Origin: [Actinomadura] parvosata subsp. kistnae
Lineage (GTDB): Bacteria > Actinomycetota > Actinomycetes > Streptosporangiales > Streptosporangiaceae
Direction: 5' to 3'
Assembly: GCF_900323885.1 (NCBI RefSeq)
Contig: NZ_OOHJ01000006.1
Location: 372,001-436,000 of the forward strand
Length of the DNA: 64,000 nucleotides
The notes below the pieces were generated by a model. That model was not told the origin of the DNA and made no database searches. It saw nothing but the letters and a program-made list of their open reading frames with translations. The translations under genes and the position numbers were made by a program. Shown piece by piece: positions 53,323-61,848 of this stretch (position 1 is its first letter; each line of letters opens with the position of its first letter).

Positions 53323-54291
53323 ATGCGAACGCTTGCCCGCTCCTTAGCCGCCCTCACGACCATCGCCGTCCTGCTGCTGCCCGGCGGCGCGGCACACGCC
53401 GACGATCCGGCCGTCGAGACCGTCCGCATGTGGCAATGGAACGTGGCCGGATGGACGATGAACGACGGCTCCGCGACCACCGGCATGGTGAAGGCCGCCG
53501 CCGCGTCGATCAAGGAGAGGAACGCCGACTTCGCGGCGTTCAACGAGCTCTGCTGGGATCAGTACAAGGCGATCCAGGCCACGCTGGGCAAGCTCGGCTG
53601 GCCTCAGGGCGCGAGTTTCTCCCGCTTCGCGCCCATCAGGAACGAGGTGGCCGGCACGGAGGGCGCCTGCGGCGGCGAGCGGTTCGGGATCGCGATCTTC
53701 AGCCGCCGCGACATCGGCTCCGCCGTCCAGTACGCCCTGCCGCAGGACAACGAAGGCGGGGTGCACAAGCTGCTCTGCGTGTCGCCGGCGGCCCGGCCGC
53801 ACCTGCGGTTCTGCACCACCCACATCACCGCGTCCAACGAGATCATCGACGGCGAGTACATCAACCGGAAGCAGCTCGCAGAGGTCCTGGGTCACCTCCA
53901 GACCTTCCACGACGCCGGGGACACCGTGCTCATCGGCGGCGACTTCAACGCCCGACCGCAGTACAGCCGGCTCGACACCTGGTACGCGCCCAGCCTCGAC
54001 GTGCCGAACAACGGCGGCAACACCGGCCAGTACAGGGAGCTCGACGACCTCGAACCGGCTTGCCCGGGTATCGGCGAGACCACGGTCGGCGAGGTCAACG
54101 GCAAGGGCAAGCCGATCGGCCTCGTGCCTCCCTGCAACCAGCGGCCGAAGATCGATCTGCTCTTCGCCCAGGAGAGCGCGATCGTCGGCTCCTACACCGG
54201 CGACTCGCTGGAGATCAGCACCGCCTGTGGCGGGCCGTGCTCCGATCATCGCATCGTCGTCGGCACGGTCTCCGTCCGGATTCAGCCCTGA
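53323..54291 (+). CDS. Secreted endonuclease/exonuclease/phosphatase-fold protein
   Basis: ATG 53323 with a GGAG site. 322 residues. Sec signal (LARSLAALTTIAVLLLPGGA, cut near AHA-DD). The EEP fold is complete: RMWQWNVAGW, FNELCWDQYKAIQATL (metal Glu), FCTTHITASNEII, LIGGDFNARPQ (catalytic Asp/Asn), KIDLLFAQ and the final CSDHRIVVG (Asp-His). Members are secreted DNases, sphingomyelinases or phosphatases. Several Cys suggest disulphides and extracellular action. Substrate unknown. Confidence 0.87.
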   Translation: MRTLARSLAALTTIAVLLLPGGAAHADDPAVETVRMWQWNVAGWTMNDGSATTGMVKAAAASIKERNADFAAFNELCWDQYKAIQATLGKLGWPQGASFSRFAPIRNEVAGTEGACGGERFGIAIFSRRDIGSAVQYALPQDNEGGVHKLLCVSPAARPHLRFCTTHITASNEIIDGEYINRKQLAEVLGHLQTFHDAGDTVLIGGDFNARPQYSRLDTWYAPSLDVPNNGGNTGQYRELDDLEPACPGIGETTVGEVNGKGKPIGLVPPCNQRPKIDLLFAQESAIVGSYTGDSLEISTACGGPCSDHRIVVGTVSVRIQP

Positions 54292-54302
54292 CCTCTCTAC
54301 AA

Positions 54303-54322
54303 AAGTCCTCACATAAGGACTT
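54303..54322. promoter_or_regulatory. Small inverted repeat before ABM-like gene
   Basis: AAGTCCT-CACATA-AGGACTT, perfect 7-bp arms, 47 bp upstream of ATG 54369 and 12 bp after the previous stop. It could be an operator; the arms are short for a terminator. Confidence 0.45.
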
Positions 54323-54368
54323 ATGCTGGTGGTAGCCAGAGGTTCTCCCTCCAAGATCAGGAGCTGCC

Positions 54369-54704
54369 ATGTACGCCGTCATCCGCGCCTACACCACGAA
54401 GGCAGGCTCGGCCGAGGACGTCTTCAGCCAGGTCGACAGCGAGTTCGCCGACCGCATCCCCAAGCAGGTCGGCGCGCTCCTCTACACCGCCGTGGACACC
54501 GGCGACGGCTCGGCGCTGACGGTGACCTTCTTCGCCGACGAGCAGGCGGCCGACCGCTCGGAGACTGCGGTGTCACAGGTGCAGCAGAGCCTGGCCGCGC
54601 GATTCGGCATCGAGGAGGCCGGCGTCCGCCGCGGCCCCGTCATGGTCAGCCGCGCGGAGGCGGCCGTCGCCCATCCGGTCAACATCGGCGACCGGCGGTC
54701 CTGA
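54369..54704 (+). CDS. Small ABM-like hypothetical protein (111 aa)
   Basis: ATG 54369 with a CAGGAG site. MYAVIRAYTTKAGSAEDVFS begins a dimeric alpha/beta-barrel pattern (strand, helix, two strands: VGALLYTAVDTGDGSALTVT, FFADEQAADRSETAVSQVQQ). It resembles antibiotic-biosynthesis-monooxygenase-like proteins, most of which have no proven activity. The C-terminal tail (GVRRGPVMVSRAEAAVAH) is not part of the fold. Its promoter carries a small palindrome. The next 300 bases hold only the leader of the aldehyde dehydrogenase. Confidence 0.7.
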   Translation: MYAVIRAYTTKAGSAEDVFSQVDSEFADRIPKQVGALLYTAVDTGDGSALTVTFFADEQAADRSETAVSQVQQSLAARFGIEEAGVRRGPVMVSRAEAAVAHPVNIGDRRS

Positions 54705-55007
54705 CGCGGACGAGGTGCGCGATCGCGAGTGTTTTCGCATTTTGCGGAAACACCCCTGGCGGTACCTGTCGTGCGACAGCTTCGCGCTCCAGCCGGTGAA
54801 ACTACCGTATTCCCCATGCGCCGCCTGAAAGGCGGGAAGCCTGCTTTTCCGCGTCATGGGACGGGACCCCGGCAGCCGCCAGAGGCGCACAGCACGCCCC
54901 GTCCTGAGCCTCGTCTCCGACGCGGATAAGTCCTTTATATGCACAGCCGGCCGCCGAGCCCGCGAAGCGAACCCGGCACCATTGTTTTTTACTGGACGGA
55001 GAAATTC

Positions 55008-56471
55008 ATGTCGCAATTCCTGGACCCGAAGAACTGGACGGGCCTGATCCGCACCGCCGACGGCTGGTCGCCCGGGGGCGGTCCCGCGCTGGCCGTGTTC
55101 GACAAGGCGACCGGCGAGCAGATCGCCGAGGTCGGCACCGCCTCTCCCGCCGATGTCGCTCGTGCGGCGGCGACGGCCGCCGAAGCCCAGCGCGCCTGGG
55201 CTTCGGCGCCGCCGGCGCAGCGGCGCGATATCTTCGTCCGCGCGACCGAGGTGCTGTCCGAGCACCACGATGAGCTCGCCGAATGGCTGATCCGCGAGAG
55301 CGGCGGCATCCGGCACAAGGTCGAGTTCGAGCTGTTCAAGAGCCGCGAGCTGCTGCTGCACGGCGCCTCCCTCACCACCCGCCCGCTCGGCCAGATCCTG
55401 CCGTCGGAGCCCGGCGTGCTCAGCCAGGCCAGGAAGGTGCCCAGGGGCGTCATCGGCGTGATCACACCGTGGAACTTCCCGCTCGTCCTGGCCCTGCGCA
55501 CGCTCGCGCCGGCCCTGGCGACCGGCAACGCCGTGGTGCTCAAGCCGAACCCGCACACCCCCGTCACCGGCGGCGTCCTGCTGGCGCGGCTGTTCGAGGA
55601 GGCGGGCCTGCCCGCCGGGGTGCTGCAGGTGCTGCCCGGCGACGGCGACGTCGGCAACGCCATCGTGACCGACCCCGGCATCGCCATGATCTCCTTCACC
55701 GGCTCCACCGCCACCGGCCGCAAGGTCGCCCAGGCGGCTGCGCCGCTGCTGAAGAAGGTCGTGCTCGAACTCGGCGGCAACAACCCGTACATCGTGCTGC
55801 CCGACGCCGACGTCGACGCCGCCGCCTCGGCGGGCTCGTTCGCCACGTTCATGCACCAGGGGCAGGTCTGCATGACCGCCGGCAAGCACATCGTGCACCG
55901 CTCGATCGCCGAGGCGTACGCCACCGAGCTGTCCGTCCGCGCCCAGTCGCTGCGCGTGGGCAACCCTGCCGTGGAGGAGGTCCACCTCGGGCCGATCGTC
56001 AACCGGGCGCAGATCGACCGCGCCCGGCGCATCGTGGACGACAGCGTGGCCGCCGGCGCCGTGGTCCTGGCCGGCGGCGGGCACGAGGGGCCGTTCTTCA
56101 AGCCGACCGTGTTGTCCGGCGTGACGCCGGACATGCCCGCGTTCACCGAGGAGATCTTCGCCCCGGTCGCGCCGATCATCGCCTACGACACCGAGGACGA
56201 GGCCGTCGCGCTGGCCAACATGGGCGAGTACGGCCTGACCGCCGCCATCCGCAGCGGCTCGGAGTCGCGGGCCTCCGCGGTCGCCGACCGGCTGCGGGCC
56301 GGCGTCATCCACGTCAACGACCAGACCGTCGTGTACGAGACCTGGGCCCCGTACGGCGGCATGGGCTCCTCCGGCAACGGCGACGCCTTCGGCGGCCCCG
56401 CCGACCCGGAGGGCTTCACCGAATGGCAGTGGATCACCCGCCGCGCCGAGCAGACCACGTACCCCTTCTGA
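55008..56471 (+). CDS. Aldehyde dehydrogenase, benzaldehyde-dehydrogenase-like
   Basis: ATG 55008 (MSQFLDPKNWTGLIRTADGW) with an ACGGAGAA site; an earlier in-frame ATG at 54939 lacks one. 487 residues, normal. NAD(P) binding PWNFPLVLALRTLAPALATG, VVLKPNPHTPVTGG and FTGSTATGRKVAQ; catalytic Glu254 in LELGGNNP and Cys288 in HQGQVCMTAGKH; C-terminal INDQ-type segment (VIHVNDQTVVYETWAPYGGM). The HQGQ-C-MT context is that of aromatic (benzaldehyde/vanillin) dehydrogenases. It oxidises an aldehyde to the acid with NAD(P)+. Terminator follows. Confidence 0.92.
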   Translation: MSQFLDPKNWTGLIRTADGWSPGGGPALAVFDKATGEQIAEVGTASPADVARAAATAAEAQRAWASAPPAQRRDIFVRATEVLSEHHDELAEWLIRESGGIRHKVEFELFKSRELLLHGASLTTRPLGQILPSEPGVLSQARKVPRGVIGVITPWNFPLVLALRTLAPALATGNAVVLKPNPHTPVTGGVLLARLFEEAGLPAGVLQVLPGDGDVGNAIVTDPGIAMISFTGSTATGRKVAQAAAPLLKKVVLELGGNNPYIVLPDADVDAAASAGSFATFMHQGQVCMTAGKHIVHRSIAEAYATELSVRAQSLRVGNPAVEEVHLGPIVNRAQIDRARRIVDDSVAAGAVVLAGGGHEGPFFKPTVLSGVTPDMPAFTEEIFAPVAPIIAYDTEDEAVALANMGEYGLTAAIRSGSESRASAVADRLRAGVIHVNDQTVVYETWAPYGGMGSSGNGDAFGGPADPEGFTEWQWITRRAEQTTYPF

Positions 56472-56493
56472 ACCGTTCAGCGGCAACGACCGT

Positions 56494-56526
56494 GGCCGGC
56501 ACGGGTTTCCCAGGCCCGTGCCGGCC
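56494..56526 (+). terminator. Terminator after aldehyde dehydrogenase
   Basis: Perfect 12-bp stem (56494-56505 with 56515-56526), 9-nt loop, 22 nt past the stop. Confidence 0.65.
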
Positions 56527-56563
56527 AGGCTCATCACCGGCCCCTCGCGAGCAGAGGACGATC

Positions 56564-56731
56564 ATGACCGACGAGGTGACTCCCGGTACCGTGGTGCGGG
56601 CCTACGCCGCCGCCAAGACCGGCGGGGACATTCCCGGCGCCCTCGCGTGGTGGCGCCGCCGCCCGCGTACGCGCCCGGCGGGACCGATCCAAGGGCGCCG
56701 CCACCCGCCGATGAGTATGATCCGGGTATGA
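56564..56731 (+). pseudogene. Truncated SnoaL-like protein
   Basis: ATG 56564: MTDEVTPGTVVRAYAAAKTG then GDIPGALAWW is the first helix pair of SnoaL/NTF2-like proteins; after ~30 residues it runs into unrelated Pro/Arg sequence and stops inside the antitoxin start. The rest of the ~130-residue fold is missing. Confidence 0.5.
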
Positions 56732-56994
56732 GCGGCGCCAAGAAGCGCATCAGTATCACCGTGGACCCCCACCTGGCCGACTACCCCGAGCATCTGGTGG
56801 AAGCGGGCAAGGCCGAGTCGGTGTCCGCGACCTTCAACGAGGCCAGGGCGGCCAAACGCCAGCGCGACCAGCACGCCCTGGCCCTGCTGCGCGCCCGGGC
56901 GGCCCAGGCCGACCCGGTGCGGGTCGAACGCATGAGAAGGCACATCGACGCCCAGGCCCGCCAGGCGGGCTTCGAGGTGGCCGCCGGTGAGTGA
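56728..56994 (+). CDS. Antitoxin-like protein (88 aa)
   Basis: ATG 56728 (MSGAKKRISITVDPHLADYP). The N-terminal RISITVDPHLADYPEHLVEA followed by KAESVSATFNEARAAK is a ribbon-helix-helix-type pattern; the second half is a charged helix (RVERMRRHIDAQARQAG) that would wrap a toxin. The stop overlaps the GTG of the following toxin remnant by 8 nt (GTGAGTGA), the usual type II toxin-antitoxin coupling. Confidence 0.72.
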   Translation: MSGAKKRISITVDPHLADYPEHLVEAGKAESVSATFNEARAAKRQRDQHALALLRARAAQADPVRVERMRRHIDAQARQAGFEVAAGE

Positions 56995-57255
56995 CCAGGT
57001 CCCGGCGCCCTGCTGTCCGGCCTGACCGCGTTCGAGCACGTGCAGGTCGCGGCGCTGGACGGGGTGGAGCAGGCCGGCCTGCTCGCGCACATGATCCAGC
57101 GCACCAGGCTGGACCCCTGCCACGGCCACGTCGCGGCGCTGGCCTCCGTGGCCACCTGCCCGATCCTCTCCCTCGGCCGCTCCCGCTGGGAGCAGGCCGC
57201 CGCGGCCCTGGACGACCCGCTGTACTTCATCGAGATCGCGGACCCGGGCGAGTGA
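56987..57255 (+). pseudogene. PIN-like toxin, frameshifted and shortened
   Basis: GTG 56987 opens VSDQVP, then one base is missing in a CCC run (about 57004) and the frame continues GALLSGLTAFEHVQVAALDG, LDPCHGHVAALASVATCPIL and LYFIEIADPGE. The C-terminal CHGHVAALA...ILSLG part resembles the end of PIN-like toxins, but the full domain (~130 residues) is shortened to ~90 and the second acidic pair is not visible. Probably inactive, leaving the antitoxin alone. Confidence 0.5.
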
Positions 57256-57294
57256 TCAGCCGGGATGCCGGCGTGCGAGAGCCTCGGGAAGGGC

Positions 57295-57320
57295 GGCCGG
57301 CGTCGCAGCGGACGCCGGCC
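57295..57320. terminator. Bidirectional terminator hairpin
   Basis: Perfect 10-bp stem (57295-57304 with 57311-57320) and 6-nt loop, between the convergent toxin remnant and polymorphic toxin genes. Confidence 0.55.
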
Positions 57321-57340
57321 CTCGCCCGGGCCCGGTGAGA

Positions 57341-60300
57341 TCACCGCGCTGGACGGTCCACCTCTACCTTGACGAACGCGCCGTTTCGCGTCATGTAGAA
57401 GTCGATATCCTCCCACTCCTTGTTGCCCATGATGTAAGAGGTCCTGAGGCGCCTCATCTCCCATGCGGTCCCGAGGTTGTTTTTCCTGTCGGCGATTGTC
57501 CGCCAATCCCCTGCCGGCACCTTTTCGGCTCGTGCCACCTGGATCGCGAACGCCCGGGTCGGGTCGGCGACAATGGCGCCTGTCTCGTCCATGACACCGT
57601 CAAGAGTGACCGACACCTTGACTCCCGGCGTGCTCACTGAGTTGTCGACGAAGTCCATCCACAAAGGTCGCTCGGAGACACCTTCCTTCGCGAACGCGTC
57701 ACCCAGGAAGTTGATCGCGGCGGGATCTCTTTTCCGGACCTCCTTCGTCAACGCCGTGATGTACGGATCCATACCGAGCACGACATGGGTCCCCCGCTGG
57801 ATCTTGGGCAGGCAGTCGTTGTGCACCAGGACGGGCGTCGATCCGGCGTACACGTAATAGGTGTGGTCGGCCTCGACCTCGAAGTTGTACACGTCGGCGC
57901 CCCTGCCACCGGGCGACACCGCGACGACGCGGGCTGCCTTCCCCGACGGCTCCTGCAGCGCGTCCCCGGGCCGCAGATCCTTCGCCTGTGTCCAGCCCTG
58001 ACCCTGCACCCAGAACCGGTGGCCTTCGGTCGCGGACAGCGTTCCACCGGCCGCGGTGATGTTCACCAGCGAGTCCGCCGAACGATGGAACAGCCTGGTG
58101 ACCCGATGCAGGCCGCGCCTGCCGGTCGCCGGATCCGCGGACCAGACGCGGTCTCCGACTCGTATCTGCTCGATAGGGCGCGCGCCGTGCTCGGTGTCGA
58201 CCAGGGTCCCGGCAGGGAAGCACTGCCCTGCCGCCATTGCTCGTCCCGCCGCGACCTCCAGGCGCGTGACGGCCGTGGCGGGCAGTCCCGAATAGTTGCG
58301 TAGCTGGAAGACTGCCTCGGCCAGATTGCCGCCGTCGCGGATACCTACGCGCACGGCCCGCGCGTACCGGTAACCCGCCTTGATCATGGGCGGAACGACG
58401 ATGTCGCCGAAAGCCCAGGCGCAGTTGCCGAGCGATCCTCCGCTGCCGGTGACCTTGCGCCAGCAGCCGACGTAGTCGTGAACCAGAGCCTTGGTCAGGC
58501 TCGCCCACACGGACTGGGTCAGCTCCCCCCCGTCGATGTAGGTCCGTTTGGTGAAGCGGAGGTCGAACGGTCCGCTGCCGACGTAGTCACCGACCAGCGG
58601 TGCGGTGCAATCGGCGATCTCCTTGCCGGCCTGGGGACAGCTCAGCAGGTAGTAGTCCTGCGTCCCGTAGAGGTGATACTCCATGTCGATGTGGCAACCG
58701 GACCCGGTTCCCGTGCAGTTGCCCTGCGGGTCCATGTCGAGCGAAGGCTCCCAGGCGAAGCCGATCAGTCCGGGAATGCCTGTCGGGCCCGCCTCCGACG
58801 CTCGCTCGGCCTCGCGTTGCCGATCTGCTTCCGCCTCGGCGCGCTCGGCGGCCCGTTGCGCCTCTTCGGCCAGCTCGCGCGCGTGAGCGGCGGCGTTCTC
58901 CGCCGTGTCGGCGTCCTTCTCGGCCTGGGTGGCCACGTCGCGGGCCTTGGCCGCGTCGTCCTCGGCCGCGGTGGCGGCCTGGCGTGCCGAGGCCGCGTCC
59001 CGCTCCGCTTCGGTGGCCGAGTCGCGGGCCTCGCCGGCGTATCCGTCGGCGGCGTCGGCGGCCGATGCGGCTGCTGCCGCGTCCGCGGTGGCCTGGCGAT
59101 CGTAGGCGACGGTCGCGGCCTCCGCCCGCACCGCTGCCTTGGCCGCCGACGCCGCCTGCGCCGCGGAGGCCTGCGTCTCGGCGAGCGAGTCGGCCGCCTT
59201 GGCCGCCCAGTCGGCGGCGTCGGCGGCGGCGGTCGCGGCGACCTTGGCATCGGCGTCGGCCTTGGCCGCCAGCGCCGCGGCCTCCTTGGCGGCCCTGGCC
59301 GCCTGCGCGGCCTTGGCCTTGGCGACGGCGGCCTGCTGGGCGGCGACGGTCTTGGACGCCTGCCCGGTCAGGACCGCCAGTCCGGCCGAGGCGTCGGTCT
59401 CCTGATACGGGGAGCCGAGCTCGATCGCGTCGTTGGCCGGCTTGATCACCTGGGCGGCGGAGTCGCGGGCCGCGCGTGCCGCCTGCGCGGTGGAATAGGC
59501 GAATCCAGCCGTACGGACCGCGGCCGCCCCCGCCGCGTCGGCCTCCTGACGCGCCACCGTGGCGTCCGCCTTGGCCTTGGCGGCCTTGGCCTTGGCGGTG
59601 TCGGCGTAGATCCGGGCGAGGCGGACGTTCTCCGCCGCGGCCTCGGAGGCGTCGATGGCATCGGCCGCCGCGGCGTGAGCACTCTTCACCGCGGCGTTGG
59701 TGATCGCCACGTCGCGCTGGGCGGCGTCGGAGGCCGCCTTGGCGCGGGAGGCGGCGGCTTCGGCCCGGGTGGCGGCCTCGCGGGCCGCCGTCGCCGCCGC
59801 GGTGGCGTCGTTGGCGGCGGCGCGGGCGTTGGCCGCCGCCGTGGTCGCCCGATTGGCCGCGGCCCGCGCCTGGGTGGCGGCGGTCCGGGCGGCCGCGGCG
59901 GCGTCGGTGCCTTCGACAGAGGCGGCGTGCGCCTCGTGAGCCTCGGCCTTGACCAGGAGGGCGTCCCGCTCGCTCTCCGCCTGCAGCGCGTCGTTGCGGG
60001 CCGCGGCCGCTGTACGCTCCGCCTCCAGGGCCGCTTGTTTCCGCTCGGCCGCCGTGGCACCGGCGCTCTGGGCCGCGCTGAGCTGAGTGGCCGCCCTCTG
60101 CCGCTCGGACTGAGCTCTGGCGTCGGCCTCGGCGGCGACGGCCTGCTGCCTGGCGGCGATCTCCTTCTGGGTTCGGGCGTTCTCGCGCTCGGTCTCGGCG
60201 ATCTCCCGTTTGGCCCGGGCGTCCGCGGCGGCGTCCTTGGCCGCCTGCTCGGCGGCCTCGGCTCTGGCCTGCGCGTCCTTGGCCTTGGTGGCGTTGACCG

Positions 60301-61774
60301 CAGCCTGGGCGGCCTGCTCGGCGGCGCCCTCGGCGGCGGCCTTGGCCTGGGCGGCGGCTTCCTGGGCGGCGACGCGGCGGAACTCGGCCTGTGAGGCGTG
60401 TGCCTGGGTCTCGGCCAGCGCCATCAGTGTCTTGCTGTCGGTGGCCGAGGCGCGGGTGGCGTTGGCGGCGGTCTCGGTCGCCTTGGCGACGGCCAGGGTG
60501 GCGGCGGCTGAGGCGCGGGTGACCTGCACGGCCTGCTGGCCGTAGAGCAGGCCGCGGCCGCGCGGCAGGTGCGCGGCGTCGGCGATCTGGTAGGCGGCCT
60601 GCTGGGCGGCCACCGCTTTGGTGGCGTGCTGCTGTGCGGACTGGGCGGCGCGGGAGGCGACGAACACCCTGCCGAGGGCCAGTCCCTGGGCCTTGACGAT
60701 GTCGTTCCTGACCCGGGGGAACTCGGCCGCGTCGGGGTAGGACGGGGTGTCGGGTGTCTGCTTGAGCCAGTACGCCTGCCAGTCGGCCAGCCGGGACGCG
60801 ATGATGGACTGGCCGAGCGCCTCGCCGAGGGCCTGGGTGGCGATCTGGAGGTCGGCGTTGGCCTCGGCCTCCTCCGCCAGGATGGACTCGCGCTGGGCGC
60901 GCTGGCCGTCGATCTCGGCCTGCCACTCGGTGGAGGCGGTGACCAGTTCGGTGGTCAGCACCTTGAACGGGTCGGGCGGGTTGTGGCTGGTGCAGGAGGC
61001 GAAGCGGGCCTTGAGGTTCTCGACGTCGATCCGGAACTCCGTGCTGTCCGGGTCGGGGGCGCTGGTGGGGAAGCCGCCGTGCTCCAGGAAGAGCCGCGCG
61101 TCGTCGGCGTACATGGGGTGCATGAACGTCATGCCCTCCCACGCGTTGCGCGCGTTCCAGTCGGAGCCTTCGGGGTAACGTTCGGCGGCGATCTTGGTGG
61201 CCGCCTCCACCGAGTCCTGGCCCGCCACCGGCGTCCGGTCGGCGTACAACTCGTCCTCGGCCTGCCAGAACATCGTGTTGATCCAGCCGAACAGGCCCAC
61301 CTTGACGAACGGGTCGTCCTTGGACTCGATCGTGTGGAAGGCGGCGTAGGAGTAGCCGTCCGGCGGTGAGAGGGCCAGGGACTCCTCCCACACCTCGTTC
61401 CGCCCGGCCAGTTCGTCGGCCTTGGCCCGCAGCCAGTTGTGGTCCATCGTGGACGCGAGATGCAGCCGGGTCCCGGGGGTGCTCCAGTACTCGGGGTCGG
61501 CGGCCTGCAGGAGCTCCTCTTCGGTGCCCTTCAGCCCGCTGCGCGCCACGGACTTGAGCGCCTGGCCGCCCTTGCGCTGGACGACGGCCAGCAGGCACTG
61601 CGCGGCACGCACGTCGGCGGCACGATCCAGGTCGTAGCCGGAGCCGGAGCCGGATTCATAGCCGGAGGAGGCGTACGCGGCCGCCGGGCGCTCGCCCGGG
61701 AGCGGGGCGGCGGTGGCCAGCAGCGCGGCGGATGCGACGACCGCGACCAGCCGCCGCGATAAATTGATCGACAT
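57341..61774 (-). CDS. Secreted polymorphic toxin with ALF-like region, Ala-rich stalk, Hint domain and C-terminal toxin
   Basis: ATG 61774 (MSINLSRRLVAVVASAALLA). 1477 residues. Sec signal ~1-35; an N-terminal Trp/Asp-rich region (~40-330) with ALF-like units (TMDHNWLRAKADELAGRNEV; AFHTIESKDDPFVKVGLFGW); a very long Ala-rich coiled coil (~380-1010, repeated A-x-x-A-x-x-A); a Cys-containing globular part (~1020-1170); a Hint domain (~1183-1316, QCFPAGTLVDTEHGARPIEQ ... YYVYAGSTPVLVHND) with catalytic Cys; and ~160 C-terminal residues from CLPKIQRGTHVVLGMDPYIT as the toxin. Hint autocleavage would free the toxin after export. The toxin family was not recognised (basic, ends NGAFVKVEVDRPAR). 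No immunity gene is visible directly downstream. Confidence 0.88.
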   Translation of the reverse strand: MSINLSRRLVAVVASAALLATAAPLPGERPAAAYASSGYESGSGSGYDLDRAADVRAAQCLLAVVQRKGGQALKSVARSGLKGTEEELLQAADPEYWSTPGTRLHLASTMDHNWLRAKADELAGRNEVWEESLALSPPDGYSYAAFHTIESKDDPFVKVGLFGWINTMFWQAEDELYADRTPVAGQDSVEAATKIAAERYPEGSDWNARNAWEGMTFMHPMYADDARLFLEHGGFPTSAPDPDSTEFRIDVENLKARFASCTSHNPPDPFKVLTTELVTASTEWQAEIDGQRAQRESILAEEAEANADLQIATQALGEALGQSIIASRLADWQAYWLKQTPDTPSYPDAAEFPRVRNDIVKAQGLALGRVFVASRAAQSAQQHATKAVAAQQAAYQIADAAHLPRGRGLLYGQQAVQVTRASAAATLAVAKATETAANATRASATDSKTLMALAETQAHASQAEFRRVAAQEAAAQAKAAAEGAAEQAAQAAVNATKAKDAQARAEAAEQAAKDAAADARAKREIAETERENARTQKEIAARQQAVAAEADARAQSERQRAATQLSAAQSAGATAAERKQAALEAERTAAAARNDALQAESERDALLVKAEAHEAHAASVEGTDAAAAARTAATQARAAANRATTAAANARAAANDATAAATAAREAATRAEAAASRAKAASDAAQRDVAITNAAVKSAHAAAADAIDASEAAAENVRLARIYADTAKAKAAKAKADATVARQEADAAGAAAVRTAGFAYSTAQAARAARDSAAQVIKPANDAIELGSPYQETDASAGLAVLTGQASKTVAAQQAAVAKAKAAQAARAAKEAAALAAKADADAKVAATAAADAADWAAKAADSLAETQASAAQAASAAKAAVRAEAATVAYDRQATADAAAAASAADAADGYAGEARDSATEAERDAASARQAATAAEDDAAKARDVATQAEKDADTAENAAAHARELAEEAQRAAERAEAEADRQREAERASEAGPTGIPGLIGFAWEPSLDMDPQGNCTGTGSGCHIDMEYHLYGTQDYYLLSCPQAGKEIADCTAPLVGDYVGSGPFDLRFTKRTYIDGGELTQSVWASLTKALVHDYVGCWRKVTGSGGSLGNCAWAFGDIVVPPMIKAGYRYARAVRVGIRDGGNLAEAVFQLRNYSGLPATAVTRLEVAAGRAMAAGQCFPAGTLVDTEHGARPIEQIRVGDRVWSADPATGRRGLHRVTRLFHRSADSLVNITAAGGTLSATEGHRFWVQGQGWTQAKDLRPGDALQEPSGKAARVVAVSPGGRGADVYNFEVEADHTYYVYAGSTPVLVHNDCLPKIQRGTHVVLGMDPYITALTKEVRKRDPAAINFLGDAFAKEGVSERPLWMDFVDNSVSTPGVKVSVTLDGVMDETGAIVADPTRAFAIQVARAEKVPAGDWRTIADRKNNLGTAWEMRRLRTSYIMGNKEWEDIDFYMTRNGAFVKVEVDRPAR

Positions 61775-61803
61775 GGTCAACCGTTCGGGGAGGAAGAAGG
61801 GGG

Positions 61804-61848
61804 ACGCGTCGGGCTATTACGCGTCGGGCCATTACGCGTCGGGCCCTT
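61804..61848. repeat. Three tandem 15-bp repeats
   Basis: ACGCGTCGGGCTATT (61804-61818) followed by two near-identical units (61819-61833, 61834-61848) with 1-2 changes. They end at the stop codon of the FG-GAP-like gene, just upstream of the toxin start. Confidence 0.8.

Noticed and set aside
58478..60394. Gly/Leu-rich plus-strand frame opposite the toxin stalk
   Set aside because: Mirror of GCC/GCG alanine codons; low-complexity artefact.
58587..61598. 1003-codon second minus-strand frame within the polymorphic toxin
   Set aside because: Arg/Gly-rich frame produced by the Ala-rich coiled coil; no domains.
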